Position numbers and translations under genes: made by a program. A stretch of 64,000 nt of DNA, from assembly GCF_028281305.1 (NCBI RefSeq), contig NZ_JANQKD010000016.1, positions 124,001-188,000 on the forward strand. Direction: 5' to 3'. The DNA comes from Pelagibius sp. Its GTDB lineage: Bacteria; Pseudomonadota; Alphaproteobacteria; Kiloniellales; Kiloniellaceae. This document shows positions 20,065 through 29,350 of this stretch, one piece after another. The first letter of the stretch is position 1. Each line of letters opens with the position of its first letter. Below the pieces are notes generated by a model. The model was not told where the DNA came from and made no database searches. It worked only from the letters and a program-made list of their open reading frames with translations.

Positions 20065-21051
20065 CTAAACGCCAAGCTCGTCGTACCAGGTCTTGCGCTG
20101 GAAGTTGTGATGCGCTTCGACATAGCGCACGGTCCCCGACTTCGACCGCATGACCACCGAGTGGGTCATGGCCCCGCCGTGGTAGCGGCGCACGCCCTTC
20201 AGCATCGAACCGTCGGTAACGCCGCTGGCCGCGAACATGACGTCGCCGCTCGCCAGATCGTCCAGGCTGTACTTCCGGTCATAGTCGGTGATGCCCCAAC
20301 GATCCGCACGGCGCCGTTCTTCGTCGTTGCGAAAGACGAGCCGCCCCTGGAACTGACCGCCGATGCAGCGCAGCGCCGCGGCGGCCAGAACACCCTCCGG
20401 CGCGCCGCCAACGCCGATATAGATGTCGACGCCGCTTTCCGGGCTGCTCGTGGCCATGACCCCGGAAACATCGCCGTCGCCGATCAGCATGATCCGCGCT
20501 CCCGCCTCGCGGACCTTGACGATCAACTCGCTGTGGCGTGGCCGATCCAGGATACAGGCCACCAGATCGGAAACCTCGACCTGCTTGGCCTTGGCAAGGT
20601 TTGCCAGATTGGTGGACGGCTCCTCGTCGAGGTCGACCAGATCGCCCGGCAGCCCGCCGCCGACGGCGATCTTCGACATGTAGGTATCCGGCGCGTTGAG
20701 GAAGTTGCCGGACTCGGCCATCGCAATGACGGCCATGGCGTTCTGCCCGCCCTTGGCCGTGATGGTGGTACCCTCAAGGGGATCGAGCGCAATATCGATG
20801 GAGGGCCCGCCGCTGCCGACCTTCTCGCCGATGTAGAGCATCGGCGCCTCGTCACGCTCGCCCTCGCCAATCACCACGGTGCCGTCGATGCCCAGGCTGT
20901 TCAGCGACTGGCGCATGGCATTGACCGCAGCCTGGTCGGCGGCTTTTTCGTCGCCGCGGCCCATCAGCCGCGACGCCGCCAGGGCGGCCGCCTCCGTAAC
21001 GCGGACGGTCTCCAGGGCCAGGTTTCGATCCATCGCACTGTTGGTTGCCAT
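20065..21051 (-). CDS. glpX: Class II fructose-1,6-bisphosphatase GlpX
   Basis: 328 residues from the ATG at 21051, chosen because AAGGAAGAGG lies just upstream and MDRNLALE is the family's usual N-terminus. Metal- and substrate-site blocks VIGEGERDEAPMLYIG and DPLEGTT are present. The enzyme makes fructose 6-phosphate in gluconeogenesis. It lies 64 bp after hom and just before recJ in one probable transcript. Confidence 0.95.
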   Translation of the reverse strand: MATNSAMDRNLALETVRVTEAAALAASRLMGRGDEKAADQAAVNAMRQSLNSLGIDGTVVIGEGERDEAPMLYIGEKVGSGGPSIDIALDPLEGTTITAKGGQNAMAVIAMAESGNFLNAPDTYMSKIAVGGGLPGDLVDLDEEPSTNLANLAKAKQVEVSDLVACILDRPRHSELIVKVREAGARIMLIGDGDVSGVMATSSPESGVDIYIGVGGAPEGVLAAAALRCIGGQFQGRLVFRNDEERRRADRWGITDYDRKYSLDDLASGDVMFAASGVTDGSMLKGVRRYHGGAMTHSVVMRSKSGTVRYVEAHHNFQRKTWYDELGV

Positions 21052-21115
21052 CGCTGCCTCTTCCTTTCGGACCGTGCCCCGCACCACGCCTTGGGCAGCG
21101 CCGGTCATGAAGTGC

Positions 21116-22438
21116 TCAAAAATCCACGATACGAATCAGTTGCGGCGGTTCCAGGGTGGCATCGAGCGCCGCGATTCGCGCCAGCGCAGCTTGCATCGAC
21201 GCCTCGCTGGTCTCATGTGTCATGATGATGACCGGAACCGGCTCACCCTCGCCTTCCGCACGCCCGCGCTGAAGCATCGACTCCATGGAGATGTCAGCGT
21301 CCCGCAAGACCGCCGAGACATCGGCGATCACGCCGGGTTTGTCGAGTACCAGCAAGCGCAGATAGTAGGCACAGGTGTGCCGCTCCATCGGCAGCGTGGG
21401 CAACTGACGCAGTTGCGTGGACGCAATGCCGAAAACCGGCGGGGCCGTGCCGCGCGCCAGGTCGATGAGATCGGCGACGACCGCAGAGGCCGTTGGCCCG
21501 GCCCCTGCCCCGCGGCCTTCGTACATGGTGGTGTCGACGAAGTCGCCGTCGGCCACCACGGCATTGAAGACACCGTCGACCGAGGCGATGGGCCGACCCT
21601 TGCGCACCATGCAGGGGTGGACCCGCTGCTCCACCGCACCGTTCACCTGCTGGGCCACCCCCAGCAGCTTGATGCAGTAGCCGAGTTCCTCTGCGTAGGC
21701 CACGTCGAGGGCAGAGACGTTGCGGATGCCTTCCACGTAGACGGAATCGAAGTCGACTTCGCAGCCGAAGGCCAGCGCCGTCAGGATCGCCAGCTTGTGC
21801 GCGGTGTCGACGCCATCGACATCGAAGCTGGGGTCCGCCTCCGCATAGCCCAGGCGCTGGGCGTCGGCCAGGACGTCGGCGAAGTCCTGTACCGGACCCG
21901 CGTTTGCCCCGCCTCCGGCAGCCGACATCTGCGTGAGAATGTAGTTGCAGGTGCCGTTCAAGATACCGTAGACGCGGCTGATCCGGTTGCCCGCCAGGCC
22001 CTCGCGCAGGCCCTTGATGATCGGGATGCCGCCGGCGACGGCAGCCTCGTAGGCGATGGTGCAGCCCCGGTCCTCTGCAAGCCGTGCAAGGGCGGTTCCG
22101 TGGTGGGCAAGCAGCGCCTTGTTGGCCGTCACGACCGACCGCCCCTGCGAAAGCGCCGCTTTGACCGTTTCCAGCGCCGTTCCCTCGGCCCCGCCGATCA
22201 ACTCGACCACGACGTCCGCATCTGCCTCCCGGGCCATCGCGACCGGATCGTCAAACCACTGGTAGGGCGACAGATCGATCCCTCTGTCCCGGCCCTTGTC
22301 GCGCGCACAGACCGCAGCCACGCTGATCCCGCGCCCGGACCGGGCAGCGATGGCGACAGCGTTCTGATCCAGCAGCCGAAGCGTTCCCGCACCGACCGTG
22401 CCGAGGCCGGCGACCGCTATGCGCAGAGGTTCCGTCAA
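21116..22438 (-). CDS. hom: Homoserine dehydrogenase
   Basis: 440 residues: an N-terminal NAD(P)-binding domain (AGLGTVGAGTLR near residue 10), the catalytic domain with the LNGTCNYIL block, and a C-terminal ACT domain (about 355-435) for threonine feedback control. It reduces aspartate semialdehyde to homoserine for threonine and methionine, feeding also the metY product later in the window. The ATG overlaps the aminotransferase stop. Confidence 0.97.
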   Translation of the reverse strand: MTEPLRIAVAGLGTVGAGTLRLLDQNAVAIAARSGRGISVAAVCARDKGRDRGIDLSPYQWFDDPVAMAREADADVVVELIGGAEGTALETVKAALSQGRSVVTANKALLAHHGTALARLAEDRGCTIAYEAAVAGGIPIIKGLREGLAGNRISRVYGILNGTCNYILTQMSAAGGGANAGPVQDFADVLADAQRLGYAEADPSFDVDGVDTAHKLAILTALAFGCEVDFDSVYVEGIRNVSALDVAYAEELGYCIKLLGVAQQVNGAVEQRVHPCMVRKGRPIASVDGVFNAVVADGDFVDTTMYEGRGAGAGPTASAVVADLIDLARGTAPPVFGIASTQLRQLPTLPMERHTCAYYLRLLVLDKPGVIADVSAVLRDADISMESMLQRGRAEGEGEPVPVIIMTHETSEASMQAALARIAALDATLEPPQLIRIVDF

Positions 22439-23655
22439 GATGCGATGTTCCGAACCTTGGGATCGGCGGGCCCGATGCCGGACGACCGCAGGAAAGACCT
22501 GATGTTGCGGATGGCCTGCCGGGTGCGCTGCTCGTTCTCCACCAGGCCCAGACGCACGAAGCCTTCGCCGTATTCGCCGAAGCCGATGCCCGGCGCCACG
22601 GCCACCTGCGCCTCCTCCAGCAGCAGTTTGGAGAACTCCAAAGAGCCCATCTCCTTCAGAGCCTCCGGCAGCGGCGCCCAGCAGAACATGGTCGCCGGCG
22701 GACTGGGGATCGGCCAGCCTGCAGCGGCAAGACCGGAGACCAGCACATCACGGCGCGAGCGGTAGCGCTGGCGCATTTCGTCGATGCAGTCCTGGGGTCC
22801 GTTCAGCGCCGCCGTAGCCGCCACCTGAATCGGCGTAAAGGCCCCGTAGTCGAGGTAGGACTTCACGCGGCTGAGCGCCGCGACCAGATCGGCGTTGCCG
22901 GCGCAAAACCCGATGCGCCAGCCCGGCATCGAATAGGTCTTGCTGAGCGAGGTAAACTCAACCGCGATCTCCCGCGCGCCCGGCACCTGGAGGATCGACG
23001 GCGGCGGCGCACCGTCGAAGTAGACCTCGGCATAGGCTAGGTCGGAGATCACGTAGATATCGTGCTCGCGGCAGAAGTCCACCACCGCAGCATAGAAGTC
23101 CAGGTCGACGACCTCCGCCGTCGGATTGGCGGGATAGTTCAACACCAGCGCCGAAGGCTTGGGCACGGAGTGGCGCACCGCGCGCTCCAACTGTTCCATG
23201 AAGTCGAATTCGGGTCCGACAGGGATGCTGCGGATGGCCGCCCCGGCAATAATGAAGCCGAAGGCATGGATCGGATAGCTGGGGTTCGGCGCCAGGATGA
23301 TGTCGCCCGGACTGGTGATCGCCTGGGCCAGGTTGGCCAGCCCCTCCTTGGATCCCAGGGTTACGATCACCTCGCGTTCGGGGTCGAGCTCAACGCCGAA
23401 GCGCTCACCGTAATAGCGGCAGAGGGCCCGGCGCAGACCGGGAATCCCGCGTGAGGTGGAATAGCGGTGGACCCGCGGATCGTTCAGGGTTTCAACCAGC
23501 TTGTCGATGACGTGCTTGGGCGGCGGCTGGTCCGGATTGCCCATCCCGAAATCGATGATGTCCTTTCCGTCCGCGCGCGCCTTGGACTTCAAGGCATTCA
23601 CCTCGGCAAAGACATAAGGCGGCAAGCGCTTTATACGGTGGAAGTCCTGGGACAT
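22435..23655 (-). CDS. Class I/II aminotransferase (alanine / LL-diaminopimelate aminotransferase type)
   Basis: 406 residues from the ATG at 23655 (MSQDFHRIKRLPPYVF), the typical start of this group. The PLP lysine is K239 in SLSKTYSMPGWR, with the NYPANPT and RIGF blocks present. Homologues are labelled either AlaC-like alanine transaminase or LL-diaminopimelate aminotransferase; sequence alone does not decide. It is the first gene of the hom operon with a four-base overlap, hinting at aspartate-family amino acid metabolism. Confidence 0.85.
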   Translation of the reverse strand: MSQDFHRIKRLPPYVFAEVNALKSKARADGKDIIDFGMGNPDQPPPKHVIDKLVETLNDPRVHRYSTSRGIPGLRRALCRYYGERFGVELDPEREVIVTLGSKEGLANLAQAITSPGDIILAPNPSYPIHAFGFIIAGAAIRSIPVGPEFDFMEQLERAVRHSVPKPSALVLNYPANPTAEVVDLDFYAAVVDFCREHDIYVISDLAYAEVYFDGAPPPSILQVPGAREIAVEFTSLSKTYSMPGWRIGFCAGNADLVAALSRVKSYLDYGAFTPIQVAATAALNGPQDCIDEMRQRYRSRRDVLVSGLAAAGWPIPSPPATMFCWAPLPEALKEMGSLEFSKLLLEEAQVAVAPGIGFGEYGEGFVRLGLVENEQRTRQAIRNIRSFLRSSGIGPADPKVRNIAS

Positions 23656-23773
23656 TGGATCTTGGTCTGTGGTGCCGGATCGTTGCCTGGACCGCTTGCT
23701 GGGGCTCCCCGGCGGGCCGCAAAGCCGGGATGTCTGTAGGGCCTCGTCCGCGCCTCTTGTACCGGTGGGCCCG

Positions 23774-24559
23774 CTACTTTTCCAGGAAGATTTCGACCCT
23801 TCTGTTGCCCGCTTCGCCCGATGGCATGAACTCGTGATACACCGGCTCCGCATCCGACCGCGCTTCGGTCTTCAGGGCCGCAGTGGACACACCCAGGCGC
23901 TGCAGCTCTGCCGAGACCGCGTCGGCCCGCTTCAGCGACATCTCGAAATTGGCCACCTGATGCTCATCCGGCGTCGTATTGCGGGTCCGGCTGCTGGCGT
24001 GGCCCACCACCCGCAAGCTGCCGCCGCGCTGCTGATGCAGGGTCACGAGGTCGCGCAGAACGGCACGGTCGTTGCCGTCCAGATCGACCGACCCGTGGCT
24101 GAAGAAGATAATCGCCGCCAGTTGCCCGGCATCGCTTGCCGATGACTGCGGCTCAAGAGCGGCAACCTGGCTGCCGCGGGTGACCGAGCCGGAGGAGATG
24201 ATCAGGCTGTTGGCGAAAGGATCGGCCGACGCTGCCGTTTCCAGCGGCGGGACCTCGGTGAAGGTCGCGCTGTCGCGGTCTGCGGAGAGCTCGGCCACCC
24301 TCTGCTGGCGGTCTTCCGGCGAGCTGTACGGCTGTGGCTCCCGCGGAACCTCGGAAAGGCTAGGAAATTCATCCTTTCCACCGGACGTGGTAACCCTTTG
24401 CGGCTGTTCGGCCGCCAGCTCCTCAGGGGACTTGGTGGCATCGTCCAGGGCAGCACAACCAGCCAGCGCCAGGGCCATGGCAAAGCCGGCAAAACCCTTC
24501 GCCCAACGCTGCGGACCGGGCCTCAGGGGCGTTCCGCCGGCATTCTGCAACCTTGTCAT
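23774..24559 (-). CDS. OmpA-domain lipoprotein
   Basis: 261 residues from the ATG at 24559, which has GAGGAAGAG in place; the upstream ATG at 24583 does not. The lipobox LAGC places the anchor at C35. A Ser/Glu-rich spacer (about 40-155) leads to a C-terminal OmpA/peptidoglycan-binding domain (about 158-261), recognisable by IIFFSHGSVDLDGNDRAVL, VVGHASSRT and the ending NRRVEIFLEK. Likely tethers the outer membrane to the cell wall. Confidence 0.9.
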   Translation of the reverse strand: MTRLQNAGGTPLRPGPQRWAKGFAGFAMALALAGCAALDDATKSPEELAAEQPQRVTTSGGKDEFPSLSEVPREPQPYSSPEDRQQRVAELSADRDSATFTEVPPLETAASADPFANSLIISSGSVTRGSQVAALEPQSSASDAGQLAAIIFFSHGSVDLDGNDRAVLRDLVTLHQQRGGSLRVVGHASSRTRNTTPDEHQVANFEMSLKRADAVSAELQRLGVSTAALKTEARSDAEPVYHEFMPSGEAGNRRVEIFLEK

Positions 24560-24762
24560 CGCGTCTCTTCCTCGCATCGCCAAGAGCCCGGATTCTGCGG
24601 CGTCCAGGGCCCGACCGCCATGTGTGAGGCGGGATTTTCTGCTATTGAATCGGCGCTACCCCCCTATTACTTTGCGGGGCGTTTTTGCGGCGCCGACAGC
24701 CTGAATCCGGATTCCTACCCCGGGCTCAGGCCCACAGTTCCCGGTAGGATAAGGAAGCCGTC

Positions 24763-26568
24763 ATGGCGGAGCAACAGCCCCCCGACATCAAACTGCCCGA
24801 CCCGGTGGAAATCTCCAAATCGGTGGCCGGAATCGCCGAGCGCAGCCAGAAACTGGTGAATGAGTTCCTGGAGCGGCAGTACAAGGACGGCAATGGCGGC
24901 TCCTCCGCCTTAGACCCCATGAACATCGGCGCTGCCTTTATGGAGATGACCAGCCGCATGATGGCCGATCCGGCCAAGCTGGTGCAGGCGCAGATGTCCC
25001 TCTGGCAGGACTACATGCGTCTCTGGCAGACCACCGCCCAGCGGATGATGGGCCAGGAGGCCTCGCCGGTGGCCGAGCCGGAGCGCGGCGACCGGCGGTT
25101 CAAGCATCCCGAATGGGACGAGAACGAGCTCTTCGACTTCGTCAAGCAGTCCTACCTGCTGACGGCGCGCTGGATGCAGACCACCGTCAAAGACGTCGAG
25201 GGCCTGGACGACAAGACGTCGCAGAAAGTGGACTTCTATACCCGGCAGTTCGTCGACGCCATGGCGCCGTCCAACTTCCTCATGACCAACCCGGAGGTCC
25301 TGCGCGAGACCCTGGAGTCCGGCGGCGAGAACCTGGTCAAGGGCCTGGAGAACCTGCTCGACGACCTCGAACGCGGCAAGGGCCGGCTCAAGATCAGGAT
25401 GACCGACACGGAGGCCTTCGAGCTGGGCGAAAACATCGCCGTTACGCCCGGCAAGGTGGTCTACCAGAACGACCTGATGCAGCTCCTGCAGTACGAGCCC
25501 ACGACCGAGCAGGTGAACAAGCGGCCGCTGCTGATCATTCCGCCGTGGATCAACAAGTTCTACATCCTGGATCTGCGGCCCAAAAATTCCTTCATTCGCT
25601 GGGCCGTCGCCGAAGGCCACACGGTCTTCGTCATCTCCTGGGTCAATCCGGACGAGAAGCTGGCCGCCAAGTCCTTCGAAGACTACATGCTCGAAGGCCC
25701 GCTCGACGCCCTCAGCGCCGTCGAAAAGGCGACCGGCGAGAAGGACGCCAACGTCATCGGCTACTGCCTCGGCGGCACGCTTCTGGCCTGCACCCTGTCC
25801 TACATGCAGGCGAAGAAGGACGAGCGCATCAAGTCGGCGACCTTCTTCACGACGATGATGGACTTTGACGACGCCGGGGAACTGGGCGTCTTCATCGACG
25901 AGGTGCAACTGGCCGCGCTCGAAGAGAAGATGAGCGAAAAGGGCTATCTCGAAGGCGGCGACATGGCCACCACCTTCAACATGCTGCGCGCCAACGACCT
26001 GATCTGGTCCTTCGTCGTCAACAACTACCTGATGGGCAAGGACCCCTTCCCCTTCGACCTGCTGTACTGGAACTCCGATTCGACGCGCATGCCGGCGGCC
26101 ATGCACAGCTTCTACCTGCGCAACATGTACCAGGAGAACCGGCTGGTCGAACCCGGCGGCATCACACTGAAGGGGGTCGACGTCGACCTGTCGAAAATCA
26201 AGGTGCCGGGCTGCCTGATCTCCACGCGGGAAGACCATATCGCCCCCTGGAAGGCGACCTACTCCGCCACCCAGCTCCTGGGCGGGCCCGTGAAGTTCAT
26301 CCTCGCCGGTTCCGGCCACATCGCCGGGGTCGTGAACCCGCCGGAGGCCAACAAGTACGGCTACTGGACGAACGCCAAGAATCCGAAGTCGCCGGAGAGC
26401 TGGATCAACGGGGCCGCCGAGCATGCCGGGTCGTGGTGGCCCGAGTGGAACAAGTGGATCGGCCGCTTCAGCGGGGGCCAGGTGCCGGCCCGCAAGCCTG
26501 GAGACGGCAAGCTGAAGGTCCTCGAAGACGGGCCGGGCAGCTACGTGAAAGTCAAGGCGCACGACTAG
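24763..26568 (+). CDS. phaC: Class I poly(3-hydroxyalkanoate) synthase PhaC
   Basis: 601 residues, normal for class I. The lipase-box-like GYCLGG has the catalytic cysteine at 335, and the downstream Asp/His blocks (TREDHIAPW, GSGHIAGVVNPP) are present. It polymerises hydroxyacyl-CoA into storage granules. AAGGAAG precedes the ATG at 24763. No phaA, phaB or phasin gene is adjacent; instead a methyltransferase follows 35 bp downstream. Confidence 0.97.
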   Translation: MAEQQPPDIKLPDPVEISKSVAGIAERSQKLVNEFLERQYKDGNGGSSALDPMNIGAAFMEMTSRMMADPAKLVQAQMSLWQDYMRLWQTTAQRMMGQEASPVAEPERGDRRFKHPEWDENELFDFVKQSYLLTARWMQTTVKDVEGLDDKTSQKVDFYTRQFVDAMAPSNFLMTNPEVLRETLESGGENLVKGLENLLDDLERGKGRLKIRMTDTEAFELGENIAVTPGKVVYQNDLMQLLQYEPTTEQVNKRPLLIIPPWINKFYILDLRPKNSFIRWAVAEGHTVFVISWVNPDEKLAAKSFEDYMLEGPLDALSAVEKATGEKDANVIGYCLGGTLLACTLSYMQAKKDERIKSATFFTTMMDFDDAGELGVFIDEVQLAALEEKMSEKGYLEGGDMATTFNMLRANDLIWSFVVNNYLMGKDPFPFDLLYWNSDSTRMPAAMHSFYLRNMYQENRLVEPGGITLKGVDVDLSKIKVPGCLISTREDHIAPWKATYSATQLLGGPVKFILAGSGHIAGVVNPPEANKYGYWTNAKNPKSPESWINGAAEHAGSWWPEWNKWIGRFSGGQVPARKPGDGKLKVLEDGPGSYVKVKAHD

Positions 26569-26602
26569 CGGCTGCCAAGGCTTGGTCCTGCAAAAAACTG
26601 TC

Positions 26603-27484
26603 ATGACGGAACCGGTCGACCGGGACCTGCTGATTGCCTCGGCGCCGCTGGCGCGAGCCTGGGCGGCCGAAGCTTGCTGGCGCGATGGCAACAGCGGCGC
26701 AGGCTGCGAGGCCTATCATGCGATCTGGCAGTACCTGCGCATCATCGGCGTGGTGACCACTCTCGACCGCCATGCCCACCTCTACACAGAGGCTCTGCAG
26801 AGGATCGCGGCCGATCCGTTGCGTCGCCGGGTGCTGCTGTCCGGTTCCGCTGACTACGGGCTGCTGGCCATTGTGGCTGCTGCGTTTCGGCAGATGGGGG
26901 CAGAGCCGGCCGTTACCCTGGTCGACCGCTGCGAGACCCCTCTGAAGCTGGCCCGATGGTATGGCGAAAAGCGCCACCTCAAGGTCGAGACCCGGCAGGC
27001 CGATCTGCTGACCTACGAGTCCGAGACCCGCTTCGACATGATCTGCGTGCATTCGCTGCTGGGGCTCGTGCGCGCGGAAGACCGCCCTCTGCTGACCCGG
27101 CGATGGCACGACCTGCTGCGACCCGGCGGCCAGGTGCTCTGTATCAATGCGATCAGCCCCGCCCATCATCCAGCGCAGGTGCGCTACAACGCCGAACGGC
27201 GGGCCGAACACCGGCGCCGGGTCGAAGAGGCTGCAAAAGACCACCGGGACTTGCTGGACATCGCGCCGGAGACCCTGGGGGAGATGGCGTTTGCCTACTC
27301 CGGCACCGTGGTCTCGAACGTGATCCGCTCCCGCGCCGAGATCACTACGCTGTTCGAAGACGCCGGACTGGTTATCGAGGAGCAGCGCTTCGGCCGCCTG
27401 GGCGTCGACGACAGCCACCACTTCTCCGGACCGACCCCGCCGGAGAAACGTGAGTACGCCTGGATCATCGCACGCAGGCCTTAA
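26603..27484 (+). CDS. Class I SAM-dependent methyltransferase
   Basis: 293 residues from the ATG at 26603; a TTG at 26582 is an alternative. A Rossmann-like methyltransferase core is seen at about residues 75-200: the nucleotide-site strand RRVLLSGSADYGLL, acidic strand end TLVDRCETPLKL and DMICVHSLLGL. The helical N-terminus and long basic linker (about 195-225) are uncommon. It follows phaC by 35 bp and is probably cotranscribed. Substrate unknown. Confidence 0.75.
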   Translation: MTEPVDRDLLIASAPLARAWAAEACWRDGNSGAGCEAYHAIWQYLRIIGVVTTLDRHAHLYTEALQRIAADPLRRRVLLSGSADYGLLAIVAAAFRQMGAEPAVTLVDRCETPLKLARWYGEKRHLKVETRQADLLTYESETRFDMICVHSLLGLVRAEDRPLLTRRWHDLLRPGGQVLCINAISPAHHPAQVRYNAERRAEHRRRVEEAAKDHRDLLDIAPETLGEMAFAYSGTVVSNVIRSRAEITTLFEDAGLVIEEQRFGRLGVDDSHHFSGPTPPEKREYAWIIARRP

Positions 27485-27485
27485 G

Positions 27486-28892
27486 TTAAGGGCCAGAGCT
27501 CTTTGGCGCTTCCGGCCGCTCGATCTCGCAAACGAAGTCCTCGAACTTTCCGCCGGCGCTGCGCGGGATGTCCCGAACGTACTTCAGGACCACCGTAAAG
27601 CCCTCCGGCAGGCGGGAGCGGAAATGCGCCGCGACCTCCGCCTCTTTCTCCGGCGCAAGCGGCTCGTCGACCACCATGCGTGCCTCCACCTCGCCGAGGC
27701 CGGTCTGCGCGAGCTGGAACTGCCGCACCGGCACGATGGCCAGCAAACCCCGGACGCCGAAGGCGGGCCAGTACTCGCCGCCGGCAGCGTCAATGAGCAT
27801 GTTGCGCTCTCGGCCCAGGATGCGTTTCAGAACCGGCAACTGGCGTCCGGTCGGACAGGGCTCCCCGACCTCGGCATAGTCGCCGATGTCGTAGCGCAGA
27901 AACGGTTTGGCGAAGTTGTGCAGGGCGGTGACGATCACCCGACCCACCTGGCCGGGTTTACACAGCCGTCCGTCCTCGTCGACCACCTCAACCAGGACGC
28001 AATCGGCCTGAACCAGATGGTGCTCATACCCCGGCGCCTGAAGCGAGATATAGCCGACTTCCTGGGAGCTGTAGGCATCTGCAACCGTCACACCGAAGGC
28101 CTCACGGCAAGCCTCGCGGACCTCGGGCCGGAGCAGCTCGCTGAACGTCAGGCATTGCTTGAGCCGGGGTAGAGCAATGCCCTTGGCGATGCAGTGATTG
28201 GCCAGTGACAGGAGGTTCGTCGGATAGACGCGCAGGTAGGCAGGCTCCTCGCGCTGCAGCCACTCCACCTGGTTCGCGATGCTGGTCTCGATCTCAAGCG
28301 CAACCAAGGGGCCCGTCCCGAAGACGCTGCCCACGGCACGGCCCCAGCGTTCCAGATGAAGCCCCCCCGGATAGGCTGCCCGGCCGCCCGAGATGCGCCG
28401 GATCACCGCCATCTTCGCCGAGAGATCGCGCTGCTGCCAGAGATGCTCGCGCAGGGTCACGACATCCCAGATCAGCGATGTGACCTGGGTCGAGAGCACG
28501 CGCACCGGCTCGCCCGTGGATCCCGAGGTGGAAGCCTCGCCGATTGAGCCGTGCTCCTTTGGCACCGCGGTACTGACCAGCGCCTCGCCAGCGCTCTGCA
28601 CCTCTCCGCGCTGCAGCGGCTTCAGCTTCAGCCAGGTGTCGTAGTCCAGGGCACGGTCGGGGACGATCCCGGCTTCCTCCAAACGATCGCGGTAGTAGGG
28701 CACCGTCGCCCAGACGTGACGCAGGAGTTGGGAGAGCTGCAGCAATTGCCGGCTCAGAATGGCTCGCCGCGAAAGCCACTGCGTTTCCTCCATCTGACGC
28801 AGGAGCGCCAGCCTGACGGCGGCGGCCGTCGACGGAAAACCGGGCCAGGCGATGCCCTCATAAAACGACGTTGGCGGGCGAAAGACGCTCAT
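27486..28892 (-). CDS. Phenylacetate-CoA ligase (PaaK)-like adenylate-forming enzyme
   Basis: 468 residues from the ATG at 28892, which overlaps the tctB stop. The adenylation motif STSGSTGEPVRV, the YSSQEVGYISLQ core and LRYDIGDYAEVG are those of the PaaK/CapK branch, which activate aryl or other carboxylates to acyl-CoA with ATP. Coupling to a tripartite tricarboxylate transporter suggests it activates the imported acid. The exact acid is unknown. Confidence 0.8.
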   Translation of the reverse strand: MSVFRPPTSFYEGIAWPGFPSTAAAVRLALLRQMEETQWLSRRAILSRQLLQLSQLLRHVWATVPYYRDRLEEAGIVPDRALDYDTWLKLKPLQRGEVQSAGEALVSTAVPKEHGSIGEASTSGSTGEPVRVLSTQVTSLIWDVVTLREHLWQQRDLSAKMAVIRRISGGRAAYPGGLHLERWGRAVGSVFGTGPLVALEIETSIANQVEWLQREEPAYLRVYPTNLLSLANHCIAKGIALPRLKQCLTFSELLRPEVREACREAFGVTVADAYSSQEVGYISLQAPGYEHHLVQADCVLVEVVDEDGRLCKPGQVGRVIVTALHNFAKPFLRYDIGDYAEVGEPCPTGRQLPVLKRILGRERNMLIDAAGGEYWPAFGVRGLLAIVPVRQFQLAQTGLGEVEARMVVDEPLAPEKEAEVAAHFRSRLPEGFTVVLKYVRDIPRSAGGKFEDFVCEIERPEAPKSSGP

Positions 28893-29350
28893 GGCGCCTC
28901 CATCCATAGCGGCATCAGCGGTAAGGGAACGGAGAGCAGGAGTACGAAGCCCAGATAGCTCAAGCCGGATATCGCCAGGCCGGCCGCAACCGCCGTGCGC
29001 CAGCCGTGTCCGTGCAGCCGGACGAACGCCAGGACGTAAAGCCCCAGACCGAGGGGATAGCCCAGCAGTACGACCGCGGGCAAAACCGCCAGCAGCCACA
29101 GCACGGCTTTGGGCCATCCGTCCTTGAGTTCAGGCTGGCTGTGCGGCGCCGCAACAGCTTCGACCCCGGGCGCCGGGCCACGCAGCAGCGCCACTGCGCG
29201 TGCGGCGATCACAACCAGCATCGCCGCCGTCACCATCACGGGCAGCCGCAGGACGACGGCTGAGTAATCGTAGGCCAGCCAGCCAAGAAGGCAGAGCGCG
29301 ACCGTGGCGAGCGCAACCCCTGCCAAGCACGCGAGTTCCAGCCGCCTCAT
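28889..29350 (-). CDS. tctB: Tripartite tricarboxylate transporter, small membrane subunit TctB
   Basis: 153 residues with four membrane segments, two at each end around a charged middle (about 58-80), as in TctB proteins. Its ATG overlaps the tctA stop and its own stop overlaps the ligase ATG, so the genes are translationally coupled. The family is highly divergent, so position is the main support. Confidence 0.85.
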   Translation of the reverse strand: MRRLELACLAGVALATVALCLLGWLAYDYSAVVLRLPVMVTAAMLVVIAARAVALLRGPAPGVEAVAAPHSQPELKDGWPKAVLWLLAVLPAVVLLGYPLGLGLYVLAFVRLHGHGWRTAVAAGLAISGLSYLGFVLLLSVPLPLMPLWMEAP